Below, piece after piece: positions 16,592 through 27,298 of a stretch of DNA of 33,672 nucleotides. The position numbers were made by a program, and so were the translations under genes. The stretch is taken from the NCBI GenBank assembly GCA_028685815.1, contig JAQUDG010000015.1:1-33672 (forward strand). Reading direction: 5' to 3'. The stretch comes from Desulfuromonas sp. (GTDB lineage: Bacteria > Desulfobacterota > Desulfuromonadia > Desulfuromonadales > Desulfuromonadaceae). The notes beneath the pieces are model-generated. The model searched no databases. It was not told the origin of the DNA and saw nothing but the letters and a program-made list of their open reading frames with translations. How positions within the stretch are numbered: position 1 is the first letter of the stretch; the number at the start of each line of letters is the position of its first letter.

Positions 16592-16861
16592 ATGGCAGTA
16601 AAAATCAGATTAGCCCGTGGTGGCGCTAAGAAGAAACCCTTCTACCAGATTGTTGTAGCGGACGAACGGTGCCCGCGTGATGGTCGCTACATTGAGAACC
16701 TGGGACAGTATGATCCTCGGGCAGAAAAAGATCAAATCAAGCTTGATGCTGAGCGCGCCCTGAACTGGCTTAATAAAGGGGCTCAACCTTCCTTGGCTGT
16801 TATCAAACTGATGCGCCAATCAGGGGTATGGAGTACCTTCAAAGGGATAAAAAAGGCGTAG
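16592..16861 (+). CDS. rpsP: 30S ribosomal protein S16
   Basis: S16 is a small-subunit protein needed for 30S assembly. The 89-residue sequence begins AVKIRLARGGAKKKPFYQIVVAD after the initiator methionine, then ENLGQYDP and DAERALNWLNKGAQPS, all standard. The frame remains open upstream into ffh, but the ATG at 16592 with an AGGA site about eight bases away is the natural start. In many bacteria a KH-domain RNA-binding gene follows rpsP; here it is absent and rimM comes next after 80 nt. Confidence 0.97.
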   Translation: MAVKIRLARGGAKKKPFYQIVVADERCPRDGRYIENLGQYDPRAEKDQIKLDAERALNWLNKGAQPSLAVIKLMRQSGVWSTFKGIKKA

Positions 16862-16941
16862 TAGTCTGCGTCGTTAGCGTATACATAAGTTATAATGCAC
16901 AAACAATTCAAACCAACACAGAAGAAAATACGGCACCGGAT

Positions 16942-17487
16942 ATGGACGCAGAAAAACCCACAGCAGAAACGGACGGAGATAGTTTCCTCGCCGGTCTGAT
17001 AACCTCGACGCACAGTCTTAAAGGGGAGGTGAAAATTCGCCCCGAACAGGCTGCGGTTGCGGCCCTGTGTGATGCGTCTGAATATCAGCTCCGCTTTGCC
17101 CATGATCCAGGCATCACAGTTAAGGTGCGCCGTGCCTCACCGCACAAACAGCTTATCTTGGCTGCGTTTGCGGGGTATGGGCATATAGACAGGGTAAGTG
17201 GATTCATCGGTGCCGAGGTTTGGATTGATCCGAGCATGCTCCCAGAGGTTACGGATGGCAACTACTACTGGCACCAGCTTCAAGGTCTAGATGTAGTTGA
17301 TCATGCATTGGGTGCGTTAGGGACATTGGACGATATGCTGACTACTCCGGCGCACGATATCTACATTGTGCAAGGCCCATACGGAGAGGTGATGATCCCC
17401 GTGGTACCAGCGCTAGTACAGAATGTGGATTGGAGTGCGGGGATTCTTCATGTAACCCTGCCGCAAGGTCTGGTTGAGATTAACTGA
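16942..17487 (+). CDS. rimM: 16S rRNA processing protein RimM
   Basis: RimM assists maturation of the 30S head and binds S19. The 181-residue protein shows the N-terminal beta-barrel domain ([19 protein letters not shown], then the variable middle) and the C-terminal PRC-barrel ([11 protein letters not shown], then [18 protein letters not shown] and [12 protein letters not shown], ending LPQGLVEIN). The open frame reaches back into rpsP, but 16942 is the only usable ATG near the conserved start, though its Shine-Dalgarno is weak. Its TGA overlaps the trmD ATG by one base, so trmD is probably translationally coupled. A TATAAT at 16891-16896 lies in the preceding gap without a good -35 box. Confidence 0.93.
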   Translation: MDAEKPTAETDGDSFLAGLITSTHSLKGEVKIRPEQAAVAALCDASEYQLRFAHDPGITVKVRRASPHKQLILAAFAGYGHIDRVSGFIGAEVWIDPSMLPEVTDGNYYWHQLQGLDVVDHALGALGTLDDMLTTPAHDIYIVQGPYGEVMIPVVPALVQNVDWSAGILHVTLPQGLVEIN

Positions 17488-18200
17488 TGCAGTTTGCCGT
17501 ACTTAGCCTGTTTCCGGAGATGTTTTCTTCGCCCTTTAGCCAAAGCATCATCGGCAAAGCAGTGGAGAAGGGACTGATCGGGATTGAGACCCATCAACTC
17601 CGCGACTATGCCGAAGGTCGTCATCAGGTAACTGATGATACACCATACGGGGGTGGAGACGGAATGGTGATGAAGCCCGAACCAGTGTGGCGTGGAATCC
17701 AAGATATGCGTCAGCGCTACCCGCAGGCAAAAGTGGTTCTGATGACACCCCAAGGGCGGATGTTCAATCAGGCTGAAGCACGCCACCTAGCAAGTCACGA
17801 GGCTCTGGTGTTTGTGTGTGGCCGCTACGAGGGGTTTGACGAGCGTATTCGTTCCTACGTGGACGCTGAGTATTCCATCGGGGATTATGTCCTCACCGGC
17901 GGGGAGTTGCCAGCCATGGTGGTTATCGATGCGGTAGCCCGTTTGGTTCCAGGAGTGTTAGGCAACGCTGGGAGTGCTGGGCAGGATTCGCATAGCGATG
18001 GGTTGCTCGAATTTCCACACTACACTAGGCCGGTGGAGTTCAATGGGCAGCATGTACCAGAGATTCTCCTTTCTGGCAACCATGCCCACATTGACGCGTG
18101 GCGTAACAAGCAGCAACGCGAACGCACCAAAGCACGCCGTCCCGATCTGTGGCAACAATACATGCAGCAGCAACCACCGCAAGATGGTATAAAAGATTAA
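17487..18200 (+). CDS. trmD: tRNA (guanine37-N1)-methyltransferase
   Basis: TrmD makes m1G37 in tRNAs reading CNN and related codons, preventing +1 frameshifts. The 237-residue protein is a SPOUT enzyme with a trefoil knot. Visible landmarks are FPEMF, the [27 protein letters not shown] stretch (residues about 36-62), [11 protein letters not shown], and the knot region [12 protein letters not shown] with [20 protein letters not shown], followed by the C-terminal DNA/tRNA-contact domain with [13 protein letters not shown]. The start overlaps the rimM stop. Confidence 0.97.
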   Translation: MQFAVLSLFPEMFSSPFSQSIIGKAVEKGLIGIETHQLRDYAEGRHQVTDDTPYGGGDGMVMKPEPVWRGIQDMRQRYPQAKVVLMTPQGRMFNQAEARHLASHEALVFVCGRYEGFDERIRSYVDAEYSIGDYVLTGGELPAMVVIDAVARLVPGVLGNAGSAGQDSHSDGLLEFPHYTRPVEFNGQHVPEILLSGNHAHIDAWRNKQQRERTKARRPDLWQQYMQQQPPQDGIKD

Positions 18201-18296
18201 ACTAGCTTGAAACCGAACAAAACCACGCCGCGCAAGCGGTAGCAATACATAAATTGATTCATAAACCAAGTTGTTAATGTTGACATAAGTAATGGA

Positions 18297-18319
18297 TATT
18301 GTTCTCCGCGAGAGCAATA
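18297..18319 (+). other. Leader hairpin directly upstream of the rplS ribosome binding site
   Basis: The arms TATTGTTCTC (18297-18306) and GAGAGCAATA (18310-18319) form 10 pairs including one G-U, with a 3-nt loop. The AAGGAG of rplS begins three bases later (18322-18327). The position suits control of translation initiation or protection of the transcript end. No T-run follows, so it is not a terminator. Confidence 0.55.
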
Positions 18320-18333
18320 GCAAGGAGACCGCG

Positions 18334-18681
18334 ATGAATATCGTAGATGAAATCGGAAATGAGCAGTTGAAACAGGATCTCCCCGTATTCAAGGGTGGGG
18401 ATACTCTGCGCGTACACGTGCGGATACAAGAAGGTGCAAAAGAGCGTATCCAGATTTTTCAAGGGATGTGCATCAAGCGTATGAACAACGGTATCGGTTC
18501 TACCTTTACCGTGCGTAAGATGTCAGGCGGGATGGGCGTAGAGCGTATTTTCCCTCTCCACTCACCCAATATCGCTAAAATCGAAGTTCTCACCGTAGGC
18601 CGAGTGCGCCGCGCAAAAATGTACTACCTGCGCAAGCTGCAAGGCAAAGCCGCACGTATTCGCGAGCTGCGTAAGAACTGA
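18334..18681 (+). CDS. rplS: 50S ribosomal protein L19
   Basis: L19 sits at the interface of the two ribosomal subunits. The 115-residue protein shows the family pattern: [26 protein letters not shown], then [23 protein letters not shown], and a basic end [19 protein letters not shown]. The frame is open further upstream to 18292, but the ATG at 18334 with AAGGAG six bases away is clearly the start. It is followed by a long hairpin terminator, closing the ffh-rplS cluster. Confidence 0.97.
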   Translation: MNIVDEIGNEQLKQDLPVFKGGDTLRVHVRIQEGAKERIQIFQGMCIKRMNNGIGSTFTVRKMSGGMGVERIFPLHSPNIAKIEVLTVGRVRRAKMYYLRKLQGKAARIRELRKN

Positions 18682-18706
18682 TTTAGAGCACAAGTTTTTC
18701 AAACTA

Positions 18707-18750
18707 ACACCAAAACCCGGAGCAGCGTATGCCGCTCCGGGTTTTGGTGT
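18707..18750 (+). terminator. Probable terminator after rplS
   Basis: A perfect 17-bp stem (arms 18707-18723 and 18734-18750) with a 10-nt loop. The T residues lie within the right arm, and the sequence after the stem (GTTTGTCG) is only partly T-rich. It is the strongest hairpin in the area and lies 25 nt after rplS, so termination or 3'-end protection is likely. Confidence 0.75.
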
Positions 18751-18851
18751 GTTTGTCGACCTAAACCCCAATAACCTAAGATTGGTACTGCTGGCGCGGC
18801 AATCAAAGCCCGATCAGCTAGTTTCTTCAGCCTAGATTAGCAGGACTATTC

Positions 18852-19433
18852 ATGTGTGAATATATTTCAGTATGTGGTGTAGATGAAGCAGGCAGGGGTA
18901 GTCTGGCTGGGGAGGTTTACTGCGCTGCAGTAATACTGCCCGCGTCTTTGATAATTCCAGGGCTCAACGACTCTAAAAAACTCACTCCCAAAAAACGTAC
19001 TGCGCTTGCCGCGCAGATAAAAGAACAAGCCATAGCGTGGAGCATCGCCACCGCCACAATGGACGAAATAACCGAGTACAATATCCTTCATGCAACCCTA
19101 CGCGCCATGGCAAGGGCAGTGGAGGGCTTGAGCATTCGCCCCGAAAGAGTTTTAGTAGATGGCAACAAAGCCCCGCAGCTCTCGATGCCAGTAGAGACCA
19201 TAATTAAAGGCGATTTGCTCGTTCCCGCCATCAGCGCCGCCTCCATCCTTGCAAAAGTAGCGCGCGACAAGACAATGGTTGAGCTGCATTCCGAATACCC
19301 ATTGTATGGGTTCGATCGGCATAAGGGCTATTTGACCAAGGCGCACCTTGAAGCCCTTACCACCTACGGACCTTGCCCAGAACATCGCGTCACCTTCTCC
19401 CCTGTAAGTAAAATGCTTGCGGCAAGACGGTGA
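18852..19433 (+). CDS. rnhB: Ribonuclease HII
   Basis: RNase HII removes ribonucleotides misincorporated into DNA and RNA in RNA-DNA hybrids. The 193-residue protein shows the acidic active site: D11 and E12 in GVDEAGRG, D103 in VDGN, and D121 in KGD. AISAASILAKVARD follows. The usual motif continues GRGPLAGPV, but here it is GRGSLAGEV, so both prolines are replaced. The catalytic residues are intact, so the protein is probably active. AGGA lies about seven bases before the ATG. It is separated from rplS by the terminator, so it has its own or read-through transcription. Confidence 0.94.
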   Translation: MCEYISVCGVDEAGRGSLAGEVYCAAVILPASLIIPGLNDSKKLTPKKRTALAAQIKEQAIAWSIATATMDEITEYNILHATLRAMARAVEGLSIRPERVLVDGNKAPQLSMPVETIIKGDLLVPAISAASILAKVARDKTMVELHSEYPLYGFDRHKGYLTKAHLEALTTYGPCPEHRVTFSPVSKMLAARR

Positions 19434-19495
19434 AATTGGAAGTTCCTGATATTAAAGTCTTCAAACTTATGCTGATCGTTAAAATATTCCCTCCG

Positions 19496-19540
19496 TAACG
19501 CTGTTAGGCCCACATGTGTTATCAAGTATTTACAGCGTTA
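19496..19540. repeat. Inverted repeat in the rnhB-yraN gap
   Basis: TAACGCTGT (19496-19504) and ACAGCGTTA (19532-19540) are a perfect 9-bp inverted repeat around a 27-nt loop, which itself contains the palindrome CACATGTG (19511-19518). No T-run follows. It may be a weak terminator for rnhB or a protein-binding site. Confidence 0.4.
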
Positions 19541-19601
19541 ACTCTGCACTCGCTCTGCTGTTTAGCTGTTGCTTACTTGCCGCACTTGTACGACACTTTG
19601 C

Positions 19602-19662
19602 TGATGCCGTTGTTAAATAGGTCAATAAAGGTGTTGACCAATGTGCAAGAATTGGCATCAAC
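19602..19662 (+). promoter_or_regulatory. Structured leader upstream of yraN with two competing folds
   Basis: Fold A: TGATGCC (19602-19608) pairs with GGCATCA (19654-19660), enclosing GGTCAA (19620-19625) paired with TTGACC (19634-19639). Fold B: GTTG and CCAAT (19633-19642) pair with ATTGG and CAAC (19651-19662). The two share bases and exclude each other. The yraN ribosome site begins about 14 nt downstream. No known riboswitch consensus is recognised, so this is only a candidate regulatory leader or operator. Confidence 0.35.
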
Positions 19663-19687
19663 GTGCACCTGAAACCGGAGTATTCTT

Positions 19688-20095
19688 GTGAGTTTTGCTC
19701 GTCTGCAGTTGGGGAAGTGGGGGGAACAGTGTGCGGCGCGCTATCTGCGTCGGCGTTTGTATCGCATTGTGGCGACCAATTACTCTAACTCCTGCGGTGA
19801 GATTGATATCATCGCCCGTCGTGGCACCATGCTGGCGTTTGTGGAGGTAAAGACGCGACGCAGCACCGCTTTTGGGTGTGCGGTGGAAGCGGTTAATGTA
19901 CGTAAGCAGAGGCAGATTATCCGTACTGCGCAGCTTTATCTGCAGCAGAATCCTGAGGCGAACAAATTCCAACCTCGTTTTGATGTTATGGGGATTCTGC
20001 TACAATCTAAAGTGAATCCATGTTTGGATGGGGATAGTGATGAGTGCGGTGGAAAATATACGGTGGAACACATAACAGACGCGTTCTGCCTCTGA
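19688..20095 (+). CDS. yraN: UPF0102 / YraN-family endonuclease-like protein
   Basis: A 135-residue protein of the UPF0102 family, which has a restriction-endonuclease-like fold. The family core is plain: GKWGEQCAARYLRRR near the N-terminus, then CGEIDIIARRGTMLAFVEVKTR with the acidic and lysine residues of the nuclease-type D-ExK site, and the end PRFDVMGI. Its role in the cell is not well defined. The GTG start at 19688 has CGGAG eight bases upstream. It is commonly found next to rnhB, as here. A gap of 80 nt separates it from nadE. Confidence 0.9.
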   Translation: MSFARLQLGKWGEQCAARYLRRRLYRIVATNYSNSCGEIDIIARRGTMLAFVEVKTRRSTAFGCAVEAVNVRKQRQIIRTAQLYLQQNPEANKFQPRFDVMGILLQSKVNPCLDGDSDECGGKYTVEHITDAFCL

Positions 20096-20176
20096 TGATT
20101 GCTGCATCTTGCCCACTACTGAATCAAGAAGGTCGTGAATGTTACTAGGGCGGTCAATAAAGCGAGAATATAAACC

Positions 20177-22129
20177 ATGAAACAGGCGCAACCGTTTGAT
20201 ATGGGATTTTTACGCGTGGCGGCGGTTTCTCCGCAACTGCGGGTAGCGGATGTGGAATTCAACCTTAAGCAGATATCTGCGCTGGTGCGGCGTGCGGTGG
20301 CAGAAAAAATTCAGGTGGTGGTGTTTCCCGAATTGGCTTTGTGCGCTTATACCTGTGCCGATCTGTTTTTTCAGCAGGTGCTGATTGAGCAGGTGGAGTT
20401 GGCGCTGCTACGCCTAGCTAAAAAGAGTGCGGAATGCGATGCGGTTGTGCTTGTCGGCGCACCGTTGGCGCAGGGCGGTAAATTGTTTAACTGTGCGGTG
20501 GTAATTAACCACGGTTCTATCCTCGGGGTTGTCCCTAAGACGTTTCTTCCTAATACTAGAGAATCGAGTGAAGGGCGTTGGTTTGCCAGTGCCCACATGC
20601 GCACTAGCGCCACGATCTGCGTTGGGGGCATCGAGGTGCCGTTTGGGGAAGATCTGCTGTTTCAGCACCCGCACAATAGAGAGTGTTGCCTAGGGGTGGA
20701 GATCTGCGAGGACGCCTGGAGCGCCTGTCCCGGTAGTGGCGAGATGGCCCAGGCTGGAGCCACCCTTATCTGCAACCTTGCGGCGAGTCCGGAAGTGCTC
20801 GGCGCGGCGAACTATCGGCGCCAGTTGGTGGAGGCGCAATCGGCGCGTTGCCTTGCCGCTTATGTGTATGCTTCAGCGGGAGCGGGGGAGTCGAGCACCG
20901 ACATGGTGTTTGCTGGCCATTGTCTCATTGCCGAGAACGGCACGCTACTGACGCAGTCCGAGCGTTTTGGCTTTGCGGATAAAATGATCAGCGCTGATGT
21001 CGATCTGCAACATCTGGCTTTGGAACGCCGCGCACACAACACTTTTGCTGCGACACCTGCTACGCGTGCATTTAGGCGCGTGGCGTGCTCGACTGGTACC
21101 TGGGCGGGTGCGGAGCTTCAGCGCGCCGTTGCGCGTAACCCCTTTGTGCCCTCAGATGGCGCGCAACTCTCCGCGCGTTGTGAGGAAGTTTTCGCGCTCC
21201 AGACTACGGCGTTGGCGCAGCGGCTCCGGCATACGGGTTCGCGCTGTGGGGTGGTGGGAGTCTCCGGTGGGCTGGATTCCACTCTGGCGCTGCTGGTAAT
21301 GGTACGCGCGTTTGAGCTGCTTGGCCTGGAACGCAGCGGTATTATTGGAATCTCCATGCCGGGTTTCGGCACTACCGGCAGAACCAGAAATAATGCGGAA
21401 CGGCTGATTGATTATCTGGGTGTGAGTAAACGGGTAATCAGTATTGATGCTGCAGTGCGGCAGCATTTCAGTGATATCGGCCATGATGAAAATGTGCTTG
21501 ATATTACCTACGAAAATGCGCAGGCGCGTGAACGCACCCAGATTTTGATGGATATAGCGAATCAACAGGGGGGGCTGGTTATCGGCACCGGCGATTTGTC
21601 TGAGATGGCGCTGGGTTGGTGCACGTACAATGCCGATCATATGTCTATGTACAGTGTGAATTGCGGCGTGCCGAAGACGTTGGTGCGTTATATGGTGGAG
21701 TGGTGCGCGCCGAGCCAGCTTTCTGGGCCTGTCCGAGAGATACTTATGGATATTTGTGCCACCCCCATTTCACCAGAGCTACTTCCCCCTAGTGAGGATG
21801 GGGCTATCCAGCAGTTGACGGAGGCGCATGTCGGCCCCTATGAGCTGCACGATTTCTTTTTGTTTCATGTGGTGCGTAACCAGTTCGCGCCGCGTAAAAT
21901 CATGTATTTAGCCCGAACGGCTTTCGCAGGGCGGTATTCCCCTGCGGAGATAAAGCGCTGGCTCCATTATTTCTATTCCCGCTTTTTTTCGCAGCAGTTC
22001 AAGCGTTCATGTGTGCCGGATGGCCCCAAGGTTGGGAGTGTTGCCCTGTCACCGCGCGGTGATTGGCGCATGCCTAGCGACGCCAGTGCCGCTGTGTGGC
22101 TGGCCGAAGTTGAGGCTTTGGATGTCTGA
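20177..22129 (+). CDS. nadE: Glutamine-dependent NAD+ synthetase
   Basis: This enzyme amidates nicotinic acid adenine dinucleotide to NAD+, taking ammonia from glutamine. The 650-residue protein is the long two-domain form. The N-terminal nitrilase-fold glutaminase (about 10-290) has the triad E52, K121 and C177 (FPELAL, VPKTF, EICEDAW). The C-terminal synthetase domain carries the PP-loop SGGLDS at 363-368 and later GTGDLSE-ALGWCTYNADHM. The ATG at 20177 lacks a good Shine-Dalgarno; an ATG at 20201 is an alternative. rsmI starts inside its last codons, suggesting coupling. The product feeds the NAD-dependent LigA encoded nearby. Confidence 0.96.
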   Translation: MKQAQPFDMGFLRVAAVSPQLRVADVEFNLKQISALVRRAVAEKIQVVVFPELALCAYTCADLFFQQVLIEQVELALLRLAKKSAECDAVVLVGAPLAQGGKLFNCAVVINHGSILGVVPKTFLPNTRESSEGRWFASAHMRTSATICVGGIEVPFGEDLLFQHPHNRECCLGVEICEDAWSACPGSGEMAQAGATLICNLAASPEVLGAANYRRQLVEAQSARCLAAYVYASAGAGESSTDMVFAGHCLIAENGTLLTQSERFGFADKMISADVDLQHLALERRAHNTFAATPATRAFRRVACSTGTWAGAELQRAVARNPFVPSDGAQLSARCEEVFALQTTALAQRLRHTGSRCGVVGVSGGLDSTLALLVMVRAFELLGLERSGIIGISMPGFGTTGRTRNNAERLIDYLGVSKRVISIDAAVRQHFSDIGHDENVLDITYENAQARERTQILMDIANQQGGLVIGTGDLSEMALGWCTYNADHMSMYSVNCGVPKTLVRYMVEWCAPSQLSGPVREILMDICATPISPELLPPSEDGAIQQLTEAHVGPYELHDFFLFHVVRNQFAPRKIMYLARTAFAGRYSPAEIKRWLHYFYSRFFSQQFKRSCVPDGPKVGSVALSPRGDWRMPSDASAAVWLAEVEALDV

Positions 22130-23021
22130 CATGGATGCGCACAATATGGAAATGGTCGGGATGGAAACGAACACGGAACCACGAAGTGGGGTGCTGTATA
22201 TAGTGGCGACCCCGATTGGCAATCTGGAAGATATGACCTTCCGCGCGGTGCGGATTCTGGGCGAAGTGGCGGTGATTGCCGCCGAAGATACGCGCCATAG
22301 TCGCAAACTGCTTACCCACTTTGGTATTTCTACCCCCCTCACTTCGTGCTTTGCCCACAATGAGATGCAGAAAAGGGAACAATTGGTCGAACGTCTGCTT
22401 AAAGGGGATGATATCGCCCTTATCAGTGATGCCGGTACCCCCGCTATCTGTGATCCAGGCAGCATGCTGGTGCAACTCTGTGTCGAAAAAGGGGTCAGGG
22501 TTGTCCCGGTTCCGGGTGCGAGTGCGGTCATTGCGGGGTTAAGTGCGGCAGGGCTGCCTACGGATATGTTTACCTTTGTGGGATTTGTCCCTGCGAAGAA
22601 GTCTGAGAGGGTAGCGTTCCTTCAGCGCTGGGGGACACTGGAGCATACCTTGGTTGCGTATGAAGCACCGCATCGGTTGCTCGCATCTCTGGAGGATATC
22701 TCCACCCATCTGGGCGAAAAACGTGAGCTGGTGGTGGCGCGGGAGTTGACTAAGGTGCACGAGGAGTTGTTTCGGGGGGAGGCGGCGCAGGCGCATGCGT
22801 ACTTCAGCACCCAGCGGGTCAAAGGGGAGATTGTTCTGTTGCTCCGCGCACAGCCAAAGCCCGAGGTGCGCGAGAGCGTAGAGGAGACTCTTCTTCGCCT
22901 GCTTAAGGCTGGCGACCAATCTCTACGCCAGGTGTCCAAGGAGGTTGCGCTGATCCATCCGATATCTGGTAGCGAAGCCTACAGCCGCGCCTTGGAGCTA
23001 CAACGCGAACCTAAGGATTGA
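22122..23021 (+). CDS. rsmI: 16S rRNA (cytidine1402-2'-O)-methyltransferase
   Basis: RsmI methylates C1402 in the ribosomal decoding centre. The 299-residue protein belongs to the tetrapyrrole-methylase fold: LYIVATPIGNLEDMT, AAEDTRHSRKLL, ISDAGTPAICDPG and PGASAVIAGLSAAGLPTD are all present, with the family VGFVPAKKSER segment. The ATG at 22122 overlaps the nadE stop by eight bases and has GAGG six bases upstream; ATGs at 22131 and 22146 are possible later starts. The frame upstream into nadE is fortuitous. The gene converges on acyP, with a 62-nt gap and no clear terminator. Confidence 0.95.
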   Translation: MSDMDAHNMEMVGMETNTEPRSGVLYIVATPIGNLEDMTFRAVRILGEVAVIAAEDTRHSRKLLTHFGISTPLTSCFAHNEMQKREQLVERLLKGDDIALISDAGTPAICDPGSMLVQLCVEKGVRVVPVPGASAVIAGLSAAGLPTDMFTFVGFVPAKKSERVAFLQRWGTLEHTLVAYEAPHRLLASLEDISTHLGEKRELVVARELTKVHEELFRGEAAQAHAYFSTQRVKGEIVLLLRAQPKPEVRESVEETLLRLLKAGDQSLRQVSKEVALIHPISGSEAYSRALELQREPKD

Positions 23022-23083
23022 AACCCGCTTGAGGCTCCGCAACGCTCTGGTGGCAAGGTATTCTGCCAGCTGCCGCGCTTGTA

Positions 23084-23377
23084 TCAATAGCGGATGGTGA
23101 AGCGCTCAAATTCCGGGGTGGTGCCGGGGATGTCGTTGCGGGAGATATCGATACTGATGTGCTCAACTTTGGCACGCGGTGGGCCGATGCGGCAGGCAGT
23201 AATGGCTTGTTGTACCATTTTCTCATCCCCTTCCAGCAGAGCTTCGACGCTGCCGTCCAGCAGGTTGCGAACCCAGCCGTTCAATCCTAGCCTAGCGGCG
23301 ATTTCAGCAGCATAGGCACGATAGCCCACCCCTTGAACCAACCCTTCAACTTTTATGCGTGCGCGCATGTACTCCAT
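23084..23377 (-). CDS. acyP: Acylphosphatase
   Basis: A 97-residue enzyme that hydrolyses acyl phosphates. The catalytic arginine lies in VQGVGYRAYA and the catalytic asparagine in GWVRNLLDGSVE, both conserved. The frame is open to 23437, but homologues start near the ATG at 23377 (AAGGG about ten bases upstream) or at 23368. It follows ligA by 90 nt on the same strand and is probably the second gene of that transcript. Confidence 0.94.
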   Translation of the reverse strand: MEYMRARIKVEGLVQGVGYRAYAAEIAARLGLNGWVRNLLDGSVEALLEGDEKMVQQAITACRIGPPRAKVEHISIDISRNDIPGTTPEFERFTIRY

Positions 23378-23467
23378 GAGACACAAACCCTTTCTGACTG
23401 CCTTATAAGCAACATAGAAGAATGATTTTATTGGCATTATTTCTGTGTAGGTAAATAACTGCGCAGA

Positions 23468-25609
<2,142 letters not shown>

Positions 25610-25666
25610 TCAGAGGCTGTGGAGAAAGTCAGGGTAGATAGTAACCTGTGCGTACGCAGGTGCCAA

Positions 25667-25696
25667 TTGCTTTTTTGAAAGCGAGTGAGCTACAAT
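25667..25696 (+). promoter_or_regulatory. Possible promoter of the CNNM/CorC-type gene
   Basis: TTGCTT (25667-25672), an 18-nt spacer and TACAAT (25691-25696) lie about 55 nt before the start codon. The remainder of the 273-nt gap from ligA shows no gene. A ligA promoter must lie here on the other strand, but none is clear. Confidence 0.5.
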
Positions 25697-25750
25697 GCGG
25701 CGTATGCGGATTCTAATATCTGCTCCATTTTATTTAAGAGGTAACGGTCT

Positions 25751-26998
25751 ATGTCCGAACAGATGTGGCTTGATCTGGCCACAATGATTTTGTTGTTTGC
25801 GCTGTCTGCATTTTTTTCCGGCTCAGAAACGGCATTGATGGCCCTCGACCGCAGTAGGATGAACTATCTGGTCGAGAAAAAACACCCTGGCGCGGCGGAA
25901 CTTAACAAAATGCTCCAGCGTCCCGACTGGCTTCTGGGTGGGTTGTTGATAGGGAATAATATCGCCAATATCGCCTTATCGGTGTTGGCCACCACGTTTT
26001 TTGTGCGTATTTATGGTGAACGGGGAGATCTGCTCACTATCGCCATTTTGACCCCGATGGTTTTGATTATATCAGAGGTTTGCCCGAAGACGTTTGCCGC
26101 GCGCCGTGCTGAGCTGGTTGCTTTTATTGTGCGGCGGCCGATTCAGTTGATTCTGTGGCTTCTGAGCCCATTTATATGGTTGGTGACCCGGTTTTCTCTG
26201 GTGTTGACAAAATTTTTTAAAGCAGATGCTGAACAGCCGTATATGTCGTCGGATGAAATTCAGACCATGATCGCCTTAGGAGCAAGGGCAGGATCCCTTC
26301 CCGGGGAACAACATAAAATGTTACATGGGGTGTTCGAGCTATCACAGATAAGAGTACGTGATGTGATGATCCCTCGAACCGAGGTTGACGGGGTGGAGTT
26401 CAGTGCTAGTTTTGCGGAAATCTTGGACCAAATTACGGCGGCGACCCACTCGCGCTTTCCAGTATATAAAGGTGATACCGACAATATAGTCGGATTGATT
26501 CATTCCAAGGATATCTTGCGCTATATCAACAAGCCAGAAGCATTTGATATGCTCAAAGTGATGCGCGAGCCTTACTTTGTCCCTGAAGTGAAGCAGGTTC
26601 ATGCATTGTTGCAGGCGTTTCGGCGCCGCAGAGTACATTTGGCCGTAGTACTGGATGAGTACGGCGGTGTGGAGGGAATCGTAACCTTGGAAGATGTCCT
26701 GGAAGAGATCGTGGGCGAGATTCAGGATGAATATGATATGGAGGAGCCTGGTATCACCGCCATTGGGAGTGGGGCTTATCTCATCGATGGCGGGATATCA
26801 CTGCGCGCGTTTAATCGTCGCTTTAGCCGCGAAATAAATGAAGATGAGGCAACCACCGTGGCCGGCCTCATGCTCTCACGCCTCGGAAATATCCCCGAAG
26901 AGGGGGAGCGCTGTCAGGTGGAAGATATAACCCTGACTGCACATAAAGTGGTGATGCATCGTATTGAGATGATTGAAGTGCAATTGCCTACAACCTAA
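25751..26998 (+). CDS. CNNM/CorC-family membrane protein (DUF21, paired CBS, CorC_HlyC)
   Basis: The 415-residue protein has the full plan of this family: an N-terminal DUF21 membrane domain (about 1-180, with [17 protein letters not shown] and [11 protein letters not shown]), a CBS pair (about 200-330, with [13 protein letters not shown] and [31 protein letters not shown]) and a C-terminal CorC_HlyC domain. Relatives are Mg2+ transport or efflux proteins often mislabelled haemolysins. AGAGG lies about ten bases before the ATG at 25751. It stands alone between ligA and the mra cluster. The transported ion is unproven. Confidence 0.9.
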   Translation: [415 protein letters not shown]

Positions 26999-27298
26999 TT
27001 CCGCCCATATAGCTATTTATGTAGATTCTCCCTTCCTTGCAGGTCGAATATCGCCCAATGGCAACGCCGGAATAACTCTCATCGCGTATAAATTATTCAC
27101 GCCAATCGCGCTCTCCTTGCTCCAGTCAAGTCCCTTTTTTCGTGCCCCTTCTCAAACCTGCCTTCTTTTTATTTTTCACGTTATTTATTGAAAAAATCAA
27201 TCTTTTTAGTGTCTTACACTTTGTTATAACTCCGCAACTGATGTTTTCAGCCAGCGGTTATTATTTCTGCACTGCCATGATTTAACCCTCCTCATTTC
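26999..27298. other. Non-coding gap upstream of the mraZ promoter
   Basis: About 300 nt without a convincing gene; the longest frame is a run-on of a shadow frame. The right half is T-rich. Two weak dyads are seen: ATTGA-5nt-TCAAT followed by CTTTTT at 27187-27207, which may be a poor terminator, and AGTGT-3nt-ACACT at 27208-27220. The latter includes, on the minus strand, CAAAGTGT, the same word found in the repeats downstream of the mraZ promoter. Confidence 0.5.

Noticed and set aside
19434-19687. Search of the rnhB-yraN gap for a tRNA or small gene
   Set aside because: No cloverleaf, T-loop consensus or start codon with ribosome site was found; only inverted repeats remain.
26973-27191. 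Small open frame after the CNNM/CorC-type gene
   Set aside because: It starts inside the upstream gene in another frame, has no ribosome site, and its translation has no coherent domain pattern.
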